Positions 53,454-63,853 are shown, counted from the stretch's first letter. The stretch is DNA of 64,000 nt from Hyphomicrobiales bacterium (GCA_900473185.1 UCKU01000006.1:340458-404457), one strand, 5' to 3'. The notes: generated by a model from the letters alone, not told the origin. Numbers and translations: made by a program.

Positions 53454-53627
53454 TTGACGAGCATTTCTGTCACTTCTTCTTCGTCCTATCGCTATCCCTA
53501 CCTGCTGTCGTCGCTGCAGGACGACGGTGATGATTTCACCCTCGATTCCACAAAGACATCCACGGGATCGACCTCCAGCTCAAGCGGTGCGTCCTCGGCA
53601 TCGTCGTCATCGGACTCCGACGATTGA
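53454..53627 (+). CDS. 57-aa serine-rich micro-protein
   Basis: A TTG at 53454 is preceded at 5 nt by TTAGGAGGT and opens a 57-codon frame ending in TGA at 53627. The product begins MTSISVTSSSSYRYPY, has an acidic middle (LLSSLQDDGDDF) and ends in a long Ser/Thr run with a final acidic patch (SDSDD). It has no membrane segment and should be disordered. It is too short for routine gene calling. The strong ribosome site supports translation; the function is unknown. Confidence 0.55.
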   Translation: MTSISVTSSSSYRYPYLLSSLQDDGDDFTLDSTKTSTGSTSSSSGASSASSSSDSDD

Positions 53628-53944
53628 GCGGATAGCTTTCCCGCCCCGAATAGATGACAATGCGTTTTCAGGCTGGAGATCCAAGAGTGCGCGGATATAA
53701 TGACTTTCAACACTCTTCACATGCACCCAAGATCAAGGCACTGGAACGGGAGAACCGCGAGCTTCACCTGACGCTGAGGGATCCGCTTGAGCACGATGTG
53801 CCAATCCATGCACATCATTGCGGTCAGAAGTGCGCATCGTAAGACCGGATTGATATTGTCAGGTTGCGAGATGCTTGTGCCTCATGACGACGTCGCGCAA
53901 TCAACATCTGGCGACGACCAGCACGTCGGGATCAGGGCCATTGC
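53628..53944 (+). other. Decayed stretch with a possible IS3 orfA trace
   Basis: The segment 53725-53765 translates as PKIKALERENRELH, like the coiled-coil end of IS3-family OrfA transposases, but the following residues do not continue the family and no inverted repeats are visible. The rest of the gap is unremarkable. Confidence 0.2.
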
Positions 53945-54718
53945 TCATTCAGCTGGTTTGTCTGCCTTGCCGTTCAGGAGATGAATGAGTTCCATGGGGA
54001 ACGGGAATATGATCGTCGAGCTGTTTTCCCCGGCAATAACGTTCAGTGTGCTCAAGTAGCGGAGCTGCATTGACAACGGTTGTCTGGCCAGCATTTCAGC
54101 CGCTTCCACCAGCTTTGCCGCGGCCTGCTGCTCGCCCTCGGCATTTATGATTTTCGCACGCCGCTCGCGTTCTGCCTCGGCTTGCCTGGCAATCGCACGG
54201 ATCATCGACTCGTTGATGTCGACATGCTTGATCTCAACATTGGCCACTTTGATGCCCCACGCGTCTGTTTGGGCGTCGAGCATTCTCTGGATATCTTCGT
54301 TGAGCCTGTCGCGTTCCGCGAGCATCTCGTCGAGATCGTGCTTGCCGAGCACCGAGCGCAACGTTGTTTGGGCAAGCTGGCTCGTGGCTGCCATGAAATC
54401 CTCGACCTGAATCACTGACTTCTCCGGATCGATGACCCTGAAGTAAATCACCGCGCTAACTCGAACCGAAACGTTGTCATGGGAGATGACGTCCTGGCTG
54501 GGGACGTCGAGCACGCGCGTGCGCAGGTCGACCCGTACCATTTGCTGTACGTAGGGAACAAGTAGGATCAATCCGGGGCCTTTCACGCCGGTAAATCGAC
54601 CAAGTGTGAAGACGACGGCCCGCTGATACTCGCGCAAGATTTTGATCGCGTTCGCCAGGACGATCAGCAACAGGACGACTGCGACGATATAGAAGATGAA
54701 ACCCCCAATCATGGTCAT
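53945..54718 (-). CDS. Stomatin/slipin-type SPFH protein
   Basis: The 257-aa protein starts with a membrane hairpin ([20 protein letters not shown]) and continues with an SPFH/band 7 domain ([45 protein letters not shown]), ending in a helical oligomerisation tail. It should form a membrane-surface assembly, typical of slipins. The start at 54718 overlaps the nfeD stop by 4 nt (ATGA). Slipin-NfeD pairs are a known operon in many bacteria. Confidence 0.9.
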   Translation of the reverse strand: MTMIGGFIFYIVAVVLLLIVLANAIKILREYQRAVVFTLGRFTGVKGPGLILLVPYVQQMVRVDLRTRVLDVPSQDVISHDNVSVRVSAVIYFRVIDPEKSVIQVEDFMAATSQLAQTTLRSVLGKHDLDEMLAERDRLNEDIQRMLDAQTDAWGIKVANVEIKHVDINESMIRAIARQAEAERERRAKIINAEGEQQAAAKLVEAAEMLARQPLSMQLRYLSTLNVIAGENSSTIIFPFPMELIHLLNGKADKPAE

Positions 54719-56121
54719 GTGCGCTCCTCCTTGCTTTCTTTCTTGCGGGGACCACGGGCGACCTCGAGGGTTAGCCCATTTCTGGCAATGACCGTCACGT
54801 CGTCTCCGTCCGTGAGCGGTTCGGCGGAGGCCGCACTCCAGCGCTCTCCATGCGCGACAATGTAGCCGGTCGTGCCCGTCCAACTGGAGACTTTCCCTGA
54901 AATGCCGATCATCTGCTCCGCACCGGTCACCACGGCACGCCGGCGCGCGCCGAATGCAAGGCGAACGACAATGAGGCTGAAGGCAAGGGCAGAAACACTG
55001 ATACCAACCAGGACCTGCCGGCTCACTTTCAGATCGGGCACATCCGTATCGAAGAGAATGGTTGCGCCCAGGACGAGGGCGACCACACCGCTAAGGCCGA
55101 GGACGCCGAATGTCGGTGCATGCGCCTCCGCGACAAAGAGAGCAACCGCAAGCACGATGAGGCCGAGGCCGGCGTAGCTGACCGGTAGCATTGCCAAGGC
55201 GTAGAGACCGAGCAGCAGGCATATGCCGCCGACTGTTCCCGGGATAACCGCTCCGGGCGTGAGAAACTCGAATATCAGGCCGTAAATGCCGATAACCATC
55301 AGAATGAGTGCGACATTCGGGTCGGCGATGACCGAAAGCAGGCGTGTTCTCCAGTCAGGCTCGATGCTCTGGACAGCGAGGCCCGACGTCTCAAGCCGGA
55401 TGTCCGTTCCTCCTGCCCGTACCGTGCGACCGTTGGCTTTCGCCATCAGCTCGTCGACGGTGAACGCGACGAAGTCGATGACTTTTTCGCGTTCGGCCGC
55501 AGTCGATGAGAGGCTGGCTGCGTCGCGTACCGCCTTCTCCGCCCAGTCGGCGTTGCGATTGCGCAACTCGGCCAGCCCCCGAAGATAGGCAGCAGCGTCG
55601 TTCACTGCCTTTGCCTCTACAGCGTTGGGCGACTGTCGCTCCTTGCTGTCGCCGTTCTGGCCGTTGTCTTGTCCGCTCCCACCGAGAGCAATGGGCGTTG
55701 CAGCGCCCAGATTAGTACCCGGCGCCATGGCGGCGATATGACTGGCATAGAGGATGTAAGTGCCGGCACTGGCCGCGCGGGCGCCGCTCGGAGCCACGTA
55801 ACTCGCGACCGGCACAGACGAGGCAAGGATTGCCCGAACGATGTCCCGCATCGACGTATCGAGACCGCCGGGCGTATCCATCTGCAGGACGACCAACGCC
55901 ACTTTACGATCGTTGGCAAGCTGGATGCCATGTATCACGTAGTCGGCGGACGCGGGGCTGACGGCGCCATTCAATTGCAGCAGTAAAGCGATGCGTTCCG
56001 AGCCCGCTGTCGAGGCGACGGAAAACAGGAATGCAGAACCCCAGATCAATGCCAAAGCGAAAATACGGATTGCCTCTCGGCAATACCTCCGGGGCCGCAC
56101 GGTCACCCGATCAATATTCAT
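54715..56121 (-). CDS. NfeD-family membrane serine protease (ClpP class)
   Basis: The 468-aa protein has an N-terminal membrane span, a ClpP-like protease domain (about 35-260, with the Ser in [13 protein letters not shown] and [10 protein letters not shown]), four to five transmembrane segments in the middle, and the C-terminal NfeD domain (about 390-455: [20 protein letters not shown]). It is translated with the slipin and is its usual partner in membrane-protein quality control. Possible sheddase of the slipin. Confidence 0.86.
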   Translation of the reverse strand: MNIDRVTVRPRRYCREAIRIFALALIWGSAFLFSVASTAGSERIALLLQLNGAVSPASADYVIHGIQLANDRKVALVVLQMDTPGGLDTSMRDIVRAILASSVPVASYVAPSGARAASAGTYILYASHIAAMAPGTNLGAATPIALGGSGQDNGQNGDSKERQSPNAVEAKAVNDAAAYLRGLAELRNRNADWAEKAVRDAASLSSTAAEREKVIDFVAFTVDELMAKANGRTVRAGGTDIRLETSGLAVQSIEPDWRTRLLSVIADPNVALILMVIGIYGLIFEFLTPGAVIPGTVGGICLLLGLYALAMLPVSYAGLGLIVLAVALFVAEAHAPTFGVLGLSGVVALVLGATILFDTDVPDLKVSRQVLVGISVSALAFSLIVVRLAFGARRRAVVTGAEQMIGISGKVSSWTGTTGYIVAHGERWSAASAEPLTDGDDVTVIARNGLTLEVARGPRKKESKEERT

Positions 56122-56331
56122 ACACTCAAATATACGCCAGATTTACCAAAAGATAAGGCAGAAGTTTCTTCACCGCAGGGGCAGGCGATCTACCAATTCA
56201 AATTCGAAACTCGACTTGTCCTTGTCGATCAACCAAGTGATTGCGGGAAGACGGAAGACGCCCGACGTGCCTGATGTTTCCGCCTCCATCCGGTATGCAG
56301 TCGCCACGACAGTCACACGGTTAGGCCGCTG

Positions 56332-56808
56332 TCAGACGTCGGTTTCAGCAAGATGCGCGAGAAGGTCGTCGAGCATGGGCCGCTGCCCCTTGAGCATCCT
56401 TACCGCTGCGTCCTTCAACGAAAACCAATCCGCACGATCGACTTCTGGAAACCTCCGGATCCGACCGGACCTCGGAGGCCATTCCATCTGAAACTCCGAG
56501 CTTCGAATGTCATTCAGGTCCAGCGTGGGATCGGCTTCCATGTACCAGGCGACAACGACCTTGCCACCCGGCTGCCGGTATTCGCCCAACGGATTGAAGT
56601 CGCCATCGACCGCGACCCCCAACTCCTCGAGGGTTTCGCGCTTCGCAGCCGCGAGTTCGTTCTCCCCGGGCTCGGCCAGCCCTTTGGGAATGGACCACGC
56701 GCCCTCGTCCTTCTTCGCCCAGAAAGGCCCTCCGGGGTGGACGAGGAGGACCTCGACTTCGTCAGAACGGCGCCGAAACAGAAGGAGCCCGGCGCTACGA
56801 ATGGCCAT
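56332..56808 (-). CDS. Nudix hydrolase
   Basis: The start at 56808 has AAGGAGGGGCGAT upstream and trims a spurious N-terminal extension. The 158-aa protein carries the Nudix box G-x5-E-x7-REx2EE-x-G-V at about residues 43-65 (GLAEPGENELAAAKRETLEE), needed for Mg-dependent cleavage of a nucleoside diphosphate linked to another group. No partner gene is nearby; the substrate cannot be told. Confidence 0.9.
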   Translation of the reverse strand: MAIRSAGLLLFRRRSDEVEVLLVHPGGPFWAKKDEGAWSIPKGLAEPGENELAAAKRETLEELGVAVDGDFNPLGEYRQPGGKVVVAWYMEADPTLDLNDIRSSEFQMEWPPRSGRIRRFPEVDRADWFSLKDAAVRMLKGQRPMLDDLLAHLAETDV

Positions 56809-57182
56809 ATCGCCCCTCCTTAAGCATGGTTCAAGGCATTCTTCGCAGATGCCACAGCCGTCCATCCATCGACGCGCACATCGGCAGCAGAGGCAGATGC
56901 GATCATCCGGCTACTCCCTGTCATCTTCCGAGGGGATGATTTCGGTCGTTTCGTCGGAAAAATAGCCGAAACCTCTTCTTGTTGCTCCACAAGCCTGATC
57001 TCATCAAATAGGTGCTCGGGGTCGGCCGGCAAGACGGCATCGCCATTGCTGGAATGTCGCATGATGGACTGCCGATACCGAAGCTCGGATGAAGTTGTCC
57101 CTAGCCATCTTATTCAGATCAGCGATGCGGCCATTGCCGGCGGATTCATCCGAGACTACTCATTCCAGCGCTCCCTCATATC

Positions 57183-57437
57183 CTACCGGCATCTCGCTTC
57201 GAATGTGCGACCCGAGCGATCGCGATAAACACAATAGCCTGGGCGTTCAGTCGATCGACCAATAAGAGCTCCGGCGACCCCACCGGCGACGGCTCCTACC
57301 GCGGCGCCGCCCCAACTATTCGAGACCGCGCCGCCAATTACTGCGCCGGTTCCCGCTCCAATAGCTGTCCCTTGTTCAGTTGCTGTACAGGATGCCAGGG
57401 CGGTCACAACAACACCAACTAGTAAAACTTTCTTCAT
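57183..57437 (-). CDS. Glycine-zipper lipoprotein
   Basis: The 84-aa product has a lipobox (VVTALASC) with Cys17, then a glycine-zipper region (GTAIGAGTGAVIGGAV and AAVGAVAGGVAGALIG) that inserts in a membrane, and a short Arg-rich tail with two cysteines (GYCVYRDRSGRTFEARCR). CACAGGAG lies 6-9 nt upstream of the ATG at 57437. Small proteins of this type (17-kDa-antigen/osmotically inducible class) act in the envelope, but the exact role is open. Confidence 0.8.
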   Translation of the reverse strand: MKKVLLVGVVVTALASCTATEQGTAIGAGTGAVIGGAVSNSWGGAAVGAVAGGVAGALIGRSTERPGYCVYRDRSGRTFEARCR

Positions 57438-57722
57438 GGTATTTCTCCTGTGCTTTAGCCCAGAATGCAACTAGGGCAGTATTTTAAAAATACGATGCGC
57501 CGATAGGTATTACTATGGACGTCGGGAGCGCTACGCTCGTTGGCCAGCCGGCGGGCACGTCGACCTCGCTCTCGAGCGGGATGGCGGCCGTACACGGCGA
57601 AGTGGGCCTTCCCAATCCCGTCTGGAGGTAACTCCGTCGGGCTTATGGGGAAGGCCGGGACGATGCGGAATGCCTCGACCTAGTCACCCGGTGGAGTGGG
57701 TAGATGCAGTCCGGGCCTGCGT

Positions 57723-58931
57723 CTACCGTTCCGACGTGTCCACGCGCGTGACGACCGACATTCCAGGCCGCAGCCTTTCGGCCAAGGGCTGACCGCGATC
57801 GATGGATATGCGAATCGGCAGTCTCTGGACGATTTTCGTGAAGTTTCCCGTCGCGTTGTCCGGCCGCAATATGCTGAATTCGGAACCGGTTGCGGGCGAC
57901 AGTTCTTCCACTTTGCCTGTCAGTCGCGCCCGATTGAGCGCGTCGACAGTGAACCAGACCGCCTGGCCGACGCGAATGTCGTTCGTCTGGGTCTCCTTGA
58001 AGTTCGCAACCACCCAAAGGTCCGATGGTACCAGAAACATCAACTGCGATCCGGACGTCACAAATTGCCCGAGACGCACCGAGGCCTCGCTGATTTGGCC
58101 ATCTCTCGGAGCGGTGATCACCGTATTCGACAGGTTGATGCTCGCGACGTTGACCTGCGCGTCGGCCATCCGCAAGGCCGCCTGAAGTCCCTGTTTGGAA
58201 ACCTCCGTGGACGTCAGCGTCTGCTCCGCGATGGCGATGGCGGCCTCGGCGCGCTTAACGCCCGCTTCGGCGGCGCTTAGGGTCGCCTGCGATTGCTCGG
58301 CCTGCGCTTGCGGGGTAACTCCCTGGCGACCAAGTGCTTCGACGCGAGTGGTATCCGCCGTTGCTCGCTGCAGCTCAGCCTGAGCCTGCAGAAGATCCGC
58401 CCTGCGCGCAACGATCTCCGCGTGGTTTTGCGCCGTCGTCTGTTCCACGTTGGCCAGGTTTGCGATCGCCTGATCGCGCTGGGCCTGAGCCTGCTCGAGT
58501 TGCTGCTTGTAGGTTCTGTCATCAATCCTGACCAGCATATCGCCAGCACGAACCCTTTGAAAGTCACGTGCCGGCACCTCGACCACATAGCCACTCACCT
58601 GCGAAGACAGGACGGTGATCTTGCCGCGAATAAAACTGTTGTCGGTCGTCACAATGCTCGATGCGAAGGGCCACAGCCCCCACGCGAAAAGGATGAGGGC
58701 AACGCCGACGACCGCCACCACAAGCATCGCGGCAACCGTCAGGGGCCTGGGAGTCAACTTCTTCGGCCGAAAAGCGACGGCTGCTTCCGGCACAGTTGCG
58801 GAACCCTCCGCGCTTCCGGACCGGTTTGGCGTCTTGCCGCCATCAGGCGACGGATCCAGGCCCGCCGGGGCGCCGCGCAAGGGCTCGACAGACGGCCGCT
58901 CTTCGAATGCATCAGGTTCGCGATCTTTCAT
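57723..58931 (-). CDS. Periplasmic adaptor of efflux pump (EmrA/HlyD type)
   Basis: The 402-aa protein has a basic-acidic N-terminal extension, a single membrane span (about residues 68-90), a lipoyl/HlyD domain with a long alpha-helical hairpin (about 130-280), and the barrel domain (GQISEASVRLGQFVTSGSQL). The start at 58931 has GAAGGAGGGC upstream. It should link the inner-membrane MFS pump encoded 20 nt upstream to an outer-membrane channel not seen here. Confidence 0.9.
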   Translation of the reverse strand: MKDREPDAFEERPSVEPLRGAPAGLDPSPDGGKTPNRSGSAEGSATVPEAAVAFRPKKLTPRPLTVAAMLVVAVVGVALILFAWGLWPFASSIVTTDNSFIRGKITVLSSQVSGYVVEVPARDFQRVRAGDMLVRIDDRTYKQQLEQAQAQRDQAIANLANVEQTTAQNHAEIVARRADLLQAQAELQRATADTTRVEALGRQGVTPQAQAEQSQATLSAAEAGVKRAEAAIAIAEQTLTSTEVSKQGLQAALRMADAQVNVASINLSNTVITAPRDGQISEASVRLGQFVTSGSQLMFLVPSDLWVVANFKETQTNDIRVGQAVWFTVDALNRARLTGKVEELSPATGSEFSILRPDNATGNFTKIVQRLPIRISIDRGQPLAERLRPGMSVVTRVDTSER

Positions 58932-58951
58932 CTCGAGTGCCCTCCTTCGAT

Positions 58952-60583
58952 TCAGGCCGGGCTGGACCCTGCCGCCACGCGTGCGAGGAGAAAAGTGCGC
59001 GTCATCGTCCAAGCGAGAAAAATGACCGCAAGCATCGTGTTCAAGACAACGACGTCGTTGTACGCGCGAACGTTCGACTCGCGCGTGGCAATCTGCGAGA
59101 GCGCGGCCACCCCCAGCGCGTTTCGAAGCGCAGGGTCCGTGACAACGGGTTTGTAGATCTGCGACTGGAGTGCAAGCCGCAATGCAACACCCGGATCCGT
59201 CTTTTGGGTATTGGCAGTTATAAGCGCCGAGTATTCGTGCTCGCGATATTGCTGAAAAGTCGCAAATAGCGCCGGCCCCGCCAATCCGCCGATCCCCTGA
59301 GTAATCGAAAATAGCACGATAAAGGTAACCATATGATCTGCGCCCTCTGCCAGGGCGCGGTTTACGCCGAAGAGAAGCAACGGTCCGATGAACATTCCTG
59401 CCGCGCAGGAAACAAAGAACTGGCTGACATAGAGGTCTTGGGGTCGGGTCAGGTTCGTGGCGTGCCGGTCCATCAGCCCCGCGATGATGATCAGGACGAC
59501 CGAAGCGGAGATCAGGGGCAGCACCGTCTTAGGTGCGAAAAGCAGAGCCGAGACGATGGTGCCTGTCAGCATTCCGATGAATATCACCGAATAAAGCGAT
59601 TGCAGTTGATCGGGTCCCATTCCCAATGTCCGCATCAATCCCGTTGCGGCATAGGTCTGCTCGGAGAGAAGCAGCCGGATGCTCAGCGCTCCCAAGGTGA
59701 AGCGTATCGTACCGGATGTCCCCAGCCAGCGCGTGCGAACAAGCGGCCGCTCCCTGTGATGCTCGAGACAGAATGCGCACAAAAGAAGAAGCAGAGCAGC
59801 TATCAATGCATGCGCCATCCAGGGCTGGTCCGGCCACCATTGAACACGACCTTGCGCCAACACGGCGACAATGAGCGCCAAGGCCGGGGAAATCAGCAGG
59901 AAACTCAACACATCCAGAGGCTCGAAAGCCTTTATGCGAATACCGGGCGGCAACTTCAGAACGACGACGGCGGCAAGCGAACAGAGACCGAGGCCGAGCT
60001 CAAAAACATAAAGCACATGCCACTCACCGATATCGAGTAGCGGCACAGACAGTATCCACGCGAGCGGCGTCGCAAGCTGACCGACGCCAAGAGCTATACA
60101 CATGCCCGCGCCAAGCCTGGCTTTTGGGAACGCTTGCATCATGTAGAAATTGGCAACTGCGCTGATGGGCGCCGACGCGAACCCTGTCACTGCGCGGACA
60201 AACAAGGTCATCGGGTAGTTGTGGGCGGCAAGCTGAAGAATAGTCGCCAAGACATAAGCCATCAATCCGAGTTCGGCGAACCGACGTATCCCGAATTGCT
60301 GACGGCACTTGAACAGGATCAGGTTGGAAGAAACATTGACCATCACCCAGGCGGCAGGGAGCCACGCGCCTTCGATCGGCGTAAGCCCCAGTTCGCCTTG
60401 AATCTGCGGCAGGTTCGCCAACACCATGGCATTGCCGAGGCCGCCGGTTATGCCAACAAGCACCCCCACGAACGCGTAGGCCAATCGCATCGCTGGCGAA
60501 TGGTACGGCGTCGACGGCGAACCTGCCATTCGCGGCCGCTCGTCGGACGTCCAGTTCGGAATTAGTTCCAGATAGCGCGGCAT
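58952..60583 (-). CDS. MFS multidrug efflux transporter, EmrB/DHA2 type
   Basis: The 543-aa protein has about 14 membrane spans and fits the DHA2 proton-driven drug:H+ antiporter family that works with an EmrA-type adaptor. The start at 60583 is taken; a TTG at 60598 is possible. It is transcribed with the adaptor gene. The drug range cannot be inferred. A relic of an inositol-phosphatase operon lies upstream. Confidence 0.88.
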   Translation of the reverse strand: MPRYLELIPNWTSDERPRMAGSPSTPYHSPAMRLAYAFVGVLVGITGGLGNAMVLANLPQIQGELGLTPIEGAWLPAAWVMVNVSSNLILFKCRQQFGIRRFAELGLMAYVLATILQLAAHNYPMTLFVRAVTGFASAPISAVANFYMMQAFPKARLGAGMCIALGVGQLATPLAWILSVPLLDIGEWHVLYVFELGLGLCSLAAVVVLKLPPGIRIKAFEPLDVLSFLLISPALALIVAVLAQGRVQWWPDQPWMAHALIAALLLLLCAFCLEHHRERPLVRTRWLGTSGTIRFTLGALSIRLLLSEQTYAATGLMRTLGMGPDQLQSLYSVIFIGMLTGTIVSALLFAPKTVLPLISASVVLIIIAGLMDRHATNLTRPQDLYVSQFFVSCAAGMFIGPLLLFGVNRALAEGADHMVTFIVLFSITQGIGGLAGPALFATFQQYREHEYSALITANTQKTDPGVALRLALQSQIYKPVVTDPALRNALGVAALSQIATRESNVRAYNDVVVLNTMLAVIFLAWTMTRTFLLARVAAGSSPA

Positions 60584-60722
60584 TTTAGGACAAGCCAACC
60601 GAAGGTTGGATGCTAATACAAAATGCCACGAATTGCCAGGATGACGCGAGCCCAGGCGATGTCTTCAATGTGTCTTGCACGCGGGCTCACATACGGTCGG
60701 CAGACCAGCGCCTAAGAGGCCG

Positions 60723-61471
60723 CTACCGACAGGTCTGTAGCAGCGGCCTTAGCCTGTCGACGAACTGCTCGCTTCCGCGGGCGAAGCGAAGCTTCTGAGG
60801 AAGCTCGGTTCGTTTCCAGTCGATAGTGCTTGAGACACCGAGACGTGCGAGGATTGGAAGTGCTGCCATCACGTCCCAGGTTGAATCTCCAATGGAGAGG
60901 TAGCCATCGGTCTCGCCGAGCACGACCTCGATCAGCGAGATCGTTGCAGCCCAGCAAAGCCGGAGGCTGATACCGAGATCATCCGAGATGAAGCGGATGG
61001 CTTCGAGCCGGAAGCGGCTTGATCGGGCGGCCGTTGAGCCGCGCCGGGACCGTCGCCCTTCCCATTATGGTCAGGTCGCGGACGGTGCATGGATCACCCC
61101 GAAGACGGGTCGCCGGCTCTCGTAAAGCTCGATCGAGATCGCCCAGTTCTGGCCGCCGCGCACGAAATTGAAGTACCGTCGATCGGTTCGATGACCCAGA
61201 TACGGCCCGACGTGCCGGGGATTTCGCCACCTTCCTCGCCGAACACGCCTTCGTCCGGGTAGGCTTGATTGAGCCGGGCGATCAGCAGCGCCTCGACCTG
61301 CCGGTCCGCCTCTGTCACGAGGTGGAGGTGCCCCTTCTTCTCGACCGGCAGGCCTGCCAGCGAGCGGAAGTGAGTGAGGGCGAGTGTCCCGGCCTCCCTT
61401 GCGATATCTTCGATAATCACCTCGACCGGGCGCACCGGCGAGGCGCAAGGATGCCTGTCAGCCACGGGCAC
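60723..61471 (-). pseudogene. Inositol-monophosphatase family gene, frameshifted
   Basis: The start is a GTG at 61471 (MPVADRHPCASPVRP). The first part reads IIEDIAREAGTLALTHFRSL, VTEADRQVEALLIARL and GEEGG, then WVIEPIDGTS, with metal-binding residues of the family. It then shifts to another frame (FNFVRGGQNWAISIELYES) and finally a third (MLGETDGYLSIGDSTWDVMA...) near 60723-60920. At least two frameshifts make it inactive. It overlaps by 14 nt the end of another dead gene upstream, indicating a former operon. Confidence 0.7.
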
Positions 61472-61679
61472 GAGCCCTGATCCGTGCCATCTGCGCGACG
61501 TCGTCGCCCATAAGCTGGTCCAGCTGGCCCTCGCGAACCCAGTGGACGATCTGGGCTTCGACATCGACGCCGTATTTCATCATCTTCTCGTGGTCGCCGC
61601 CAGGCAGATAGGTGAAGACGGCAAAGCCCTCGAAAGGCAGCTCATGCCCTGCCGCGCCGACCCCGTCCGGACCTGAAGC
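61458..61679 (-). pseudogene. C-terminal remnant of an unidentified gene
   Basis: A frame that runs straight on after the kinase stop encodes GHELPFEGFAVFTYLPGGDH and MMKYGVDVEAQIVHWVREGQ, ending at 61458 inside the start of the dead phosphatase gene (GTG at 61471). The arrangement is that of a former translational coupling. I do not recognise the family. Its upstream part was replaced by the kinase gene. Confidence 0.45.
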
Positions 61680-63011
61680 TCATCGCGGCAGAACAATCCG
61701 GGCCTCGAAACCATCTCCACCGCTGCTCGCCGGCGAGCGGAGTTCTAATACTCCACCCATCTGGCGCACGATAGTATCGACAATGGCAAGTCCCAGGCCA
61801 GCGCCCTTGGCAACGGTCGCACCTCTGCGAAACCGAATTTTCAGGCTTTCCAGTTCAGCCGCAGAAAGCAAAGGGCCGTCATTGGCAATACTGATACTAC
61901 CATCATCACCGACCGAAACGCTGATCGTGCCTCCCGGACTTCCGTGCAGGATCGCGTTCTCGATGAGATTGCTTGCGACGATCCCGAAAGCGTCCACATC
62001 GACGGCACGCATCAGGGGATCTGCCGAAGCGGAGTAGGTAACCCTCTTGCCCGTTGCGGGATTGCGCTGATAATCGCGGACGATCAGGTTGAGCACCTTG
62101 CTGAGATCGGTGACCGTGGCCGTCTGCCCAAGACCGGCGTCGGCTCGAGCAAGCTGCAGAAGTTTTTCCGATGTGCGCCCAAGCTTGGTGAGCGCGGTCT
62201 CGATGTTCCGTGCGCGAGCTTTCGACGCTTCGTCCGGCAACTCGGCAAGAAGTCTCTGTGTTTGCGCCAAGGCCCCGGCTACAGGTGTCCGAAGCTCATG
62301 AGCACTGTTGGTGGCGAATTCCCGTTCCGCATCGATGGTCGCCTTCACGCGCTGCAGCAGCAGATTCACTGACTGAGCGATCGGCCGCAATTCGCGTGGA
62401 ATCGTCTCCGTCTCGACAGGTGAAAGGTTGCCACCGTCCTTCTCGGAGATCGCTGTGCGCAGCTTATCGATGGGATCTACTGCTCGTCTCGCAATCCAGA
62501 TCATCAAGAGGACGCTGACAGGCAGCAGAATGGCAAGCGGGATAAGCATCGTGACCGCGCTTTCCCGCACGGCCTCACGTCGGTGGCTCAACCGGTCGGC
62601 CGTCTGAAGGAAGAGAGCGCCGTCCGAGCTCATCGCGGTGTAAAAGCGATATTTTTCGGAATCGTGAAAGCCGATAGCGAGTGGGGCGTCGAATGGCTCG
62701 ATGGGGGCGTCTTTCGAACGGAAGACAACCACTCCGTCGGCGGTGCGAACTTGGTAGACGAGATATTCATGTTTGGACGGCGTGGGCGGCGCCCGCTTGG
62801 GCTGCTCACCGCCCTGAACGTTCGGCAGGTGCCCCTCCTCCACGATCGCCAGCAGCCGTTCGGTGGTTTCCTCAAGCGCGTTGTCGAAGATCTCGTCGAA
62901 CTCACTCCGCATCACGAAGATGCCAAGCCCGATCGCACCAAGCCAGAACGCGACCAGCGCGCCCGTGAGCGCGGTCATAAGGGGTCGGATGATGCTGCGG
63001 TTCCTCGTCAT
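61680..63011 (-). CDS. Sensor histidine kinase
   Basis: The 443-aa membrane kinase has spans at about residues 11-34 and 152-174, a periplasmic sensor between them, then HisKA with the phospho-accepting His238 (NSAHELRTPVAGA) and a HATPase domain (NLIENAILHG and GAGLGLAIVDTIV). The start at 63011 overlaps the response-regulator stop by 4 nt. It resembles TctE/QseC-type kinases. The signal is unknown. Confidence 0.91.
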   Translation of the reverse strand: MTRNRSIIRPLMTALTGALVAFWLGAIGLGIFVMRSEFDEIFDNALEETTERLLAIVEEGHLPNVQGGEQPKRAPPTPSKHEYLVYQVRTADGVVVFRSKDAPIEPFDAPLAIGFHDSEKYRFYTAMSSDGALFLQTADRLSHRREAVRESAVTMLIPLAILLPVSVLLMIWIARRAVDPIDKLRTAISEKDGGNLSPVETETIPRELRPIAQSVNLLLQRVKATIDAEREFATNSAHELRTPVAGALAQTQRLLAELPDEASKARARNIETALTKLGRTSEKLLQLARADAGLGQTATVTDLSKVLNLIVRDYQRNPATGKRVTYSASADPLMRAVDVDAFGIVASNLIENAILHGSPGGTISVSVGDDGSISIANDGPLLSAAELESLKIRFRRGATVAKGAGLGLAIVDTIVRQMGGVLELRSPASSGGDGFEARIVLPR

Positions 63012-63667
63012 TCGACTGACAGCATATAGCCGATGCCGCGGGCTGTCCTGATCTTCTCCATCCCGATTTTCTTGCGAAGCCTGCTGATGTACACCTGCAC
63101 CGTATTGCTCTCGACCTCCTCGCCAAAAGCATAGAGGGCATCCTCGATCCGTTTCAGTGCAACAAGCTTTCCCGGTCGCTCGACGAGCAGATCGAGCAAT
63201 GCCCATTCGCGCGGTGTCAACTGAACGTCCTGTCCGCCCACGCTGATAGAGTGCGTGGATCGCTCGATCACGATATCTGCTATCTGAATGGTGTTTTGCC
63301 GACGTCCTTCGTAACGACGACGGACGGCAAGGATCCGAGCTTCGAGTTCATCGAGATTGAAGGGCTTGATCAGATAATCGTCCGCGCCGGCGTTAAGCCC
63401 GGCGATGCGGTCGGATATCTGATCTCGAGCGCTCAGGACGATGACCGGAGCATCACCTCCTCTTGCCCGAAAATATTCAAGGAAGACCAGGCCGTCGCCA
63501 TCGGGAAGCTGCAGGTCAAGGAGGACCAGGCCGTAGTCGATGGACTTGCTCGCCGCTTCTGCATCGACGATCGTACGGACCCAGTCCGTCGCGTAACCCG
63601 CCGTGTTCGTATGGTCCCGGACCGCATCGCCGATGATGTCGTCGTCCTCGATCAAGAGAATGCGCAC
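63008..63667 (-). CDS. OmpR/PhoB-type response regulator
   Basis: The 219-aa protein has a receiver (acidic pocket EDDD and phospho-accepting Asp51 in LVLLDLQLPDGDG) and a winged-helix DNA-binding domain (about residues 125-218, VQVYISRLRKKIGMEKIRTA). The start is a GTG at 63667. It is coupled with the kinase gene downstream. Its target could be the nearby outer-membrane protein or efflux genes, but no operator is visible. Confidence 0.92.
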   Translation of the reverse strand: MRILLIEDDDIIGDAVRDHTNTAGYATDWVRTIVDAEAASKSIDYGLVLLDLQLPDGDGLVFLEYFRARGGDAPVIVLSARDQISDRIAGLNAGADDYLIKPFNLDELEARILAVRRRYEGRRQNTIQIADIVIERSTHSISVGGQDVQLTPREWALLDLLVERPGKLVALKRIEDALYAFGEEVESNTVQVYISRLRKKIGMEKIRTARGIGYMLSVE

Positions 63668-63808
63668 GATCTATTCCTTCCAGCCTTACGCCTTGGAGAG
63701 CGCTCGATGGTGGAGTCATACCAGACCAGTGCCAAAGTAGCAGTCTCGGGCCTCGTTGTGGCTATCGAGAACCCGTCCGTCCCCTTGATTCTAGATGGTT
63801 GGGCGGAC

Positions 63809-63844
63809 AAGCGACCAGCGTCTGGAGGTCAGCGCTGGTCGCTT
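63809..63844 (-). terminator. Hairpin after the outer-membrane protein gene
   Basis: Arms aagcgaccagcg (63809-63820) and cgctggtcgctt (63833-63844) form a 12-bp stem just past the stop of the outer-membrane gene. No T-run follows on the minus strand, so it may be a transcript-stabilising structure rather than a strong terminator. Confidence 0.5.
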
Positions 63845-63853
63845 CCTCCTGTA

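Noticed and set aside
53498..53713. Minus ORF overlapping the Ser-rich micro-ORF
   Set aside because: Acidic low-complexity translation arises from the antisense of Ser codons; no ribosome site.
56820..57062. Minus 80-aa ORF just before the Nudix gene
   Set aside because: It would end 11 nt before the Nudix start, but has no ribosome site, low-complexity composition and no similarity; kept out for lack of support.
59333..60040. Plus ORF of 235 aa inside the MFS gene
   Set aside because: Antisense shadow with Gln/His-rich translation typical of reversed membrane-protein codons.
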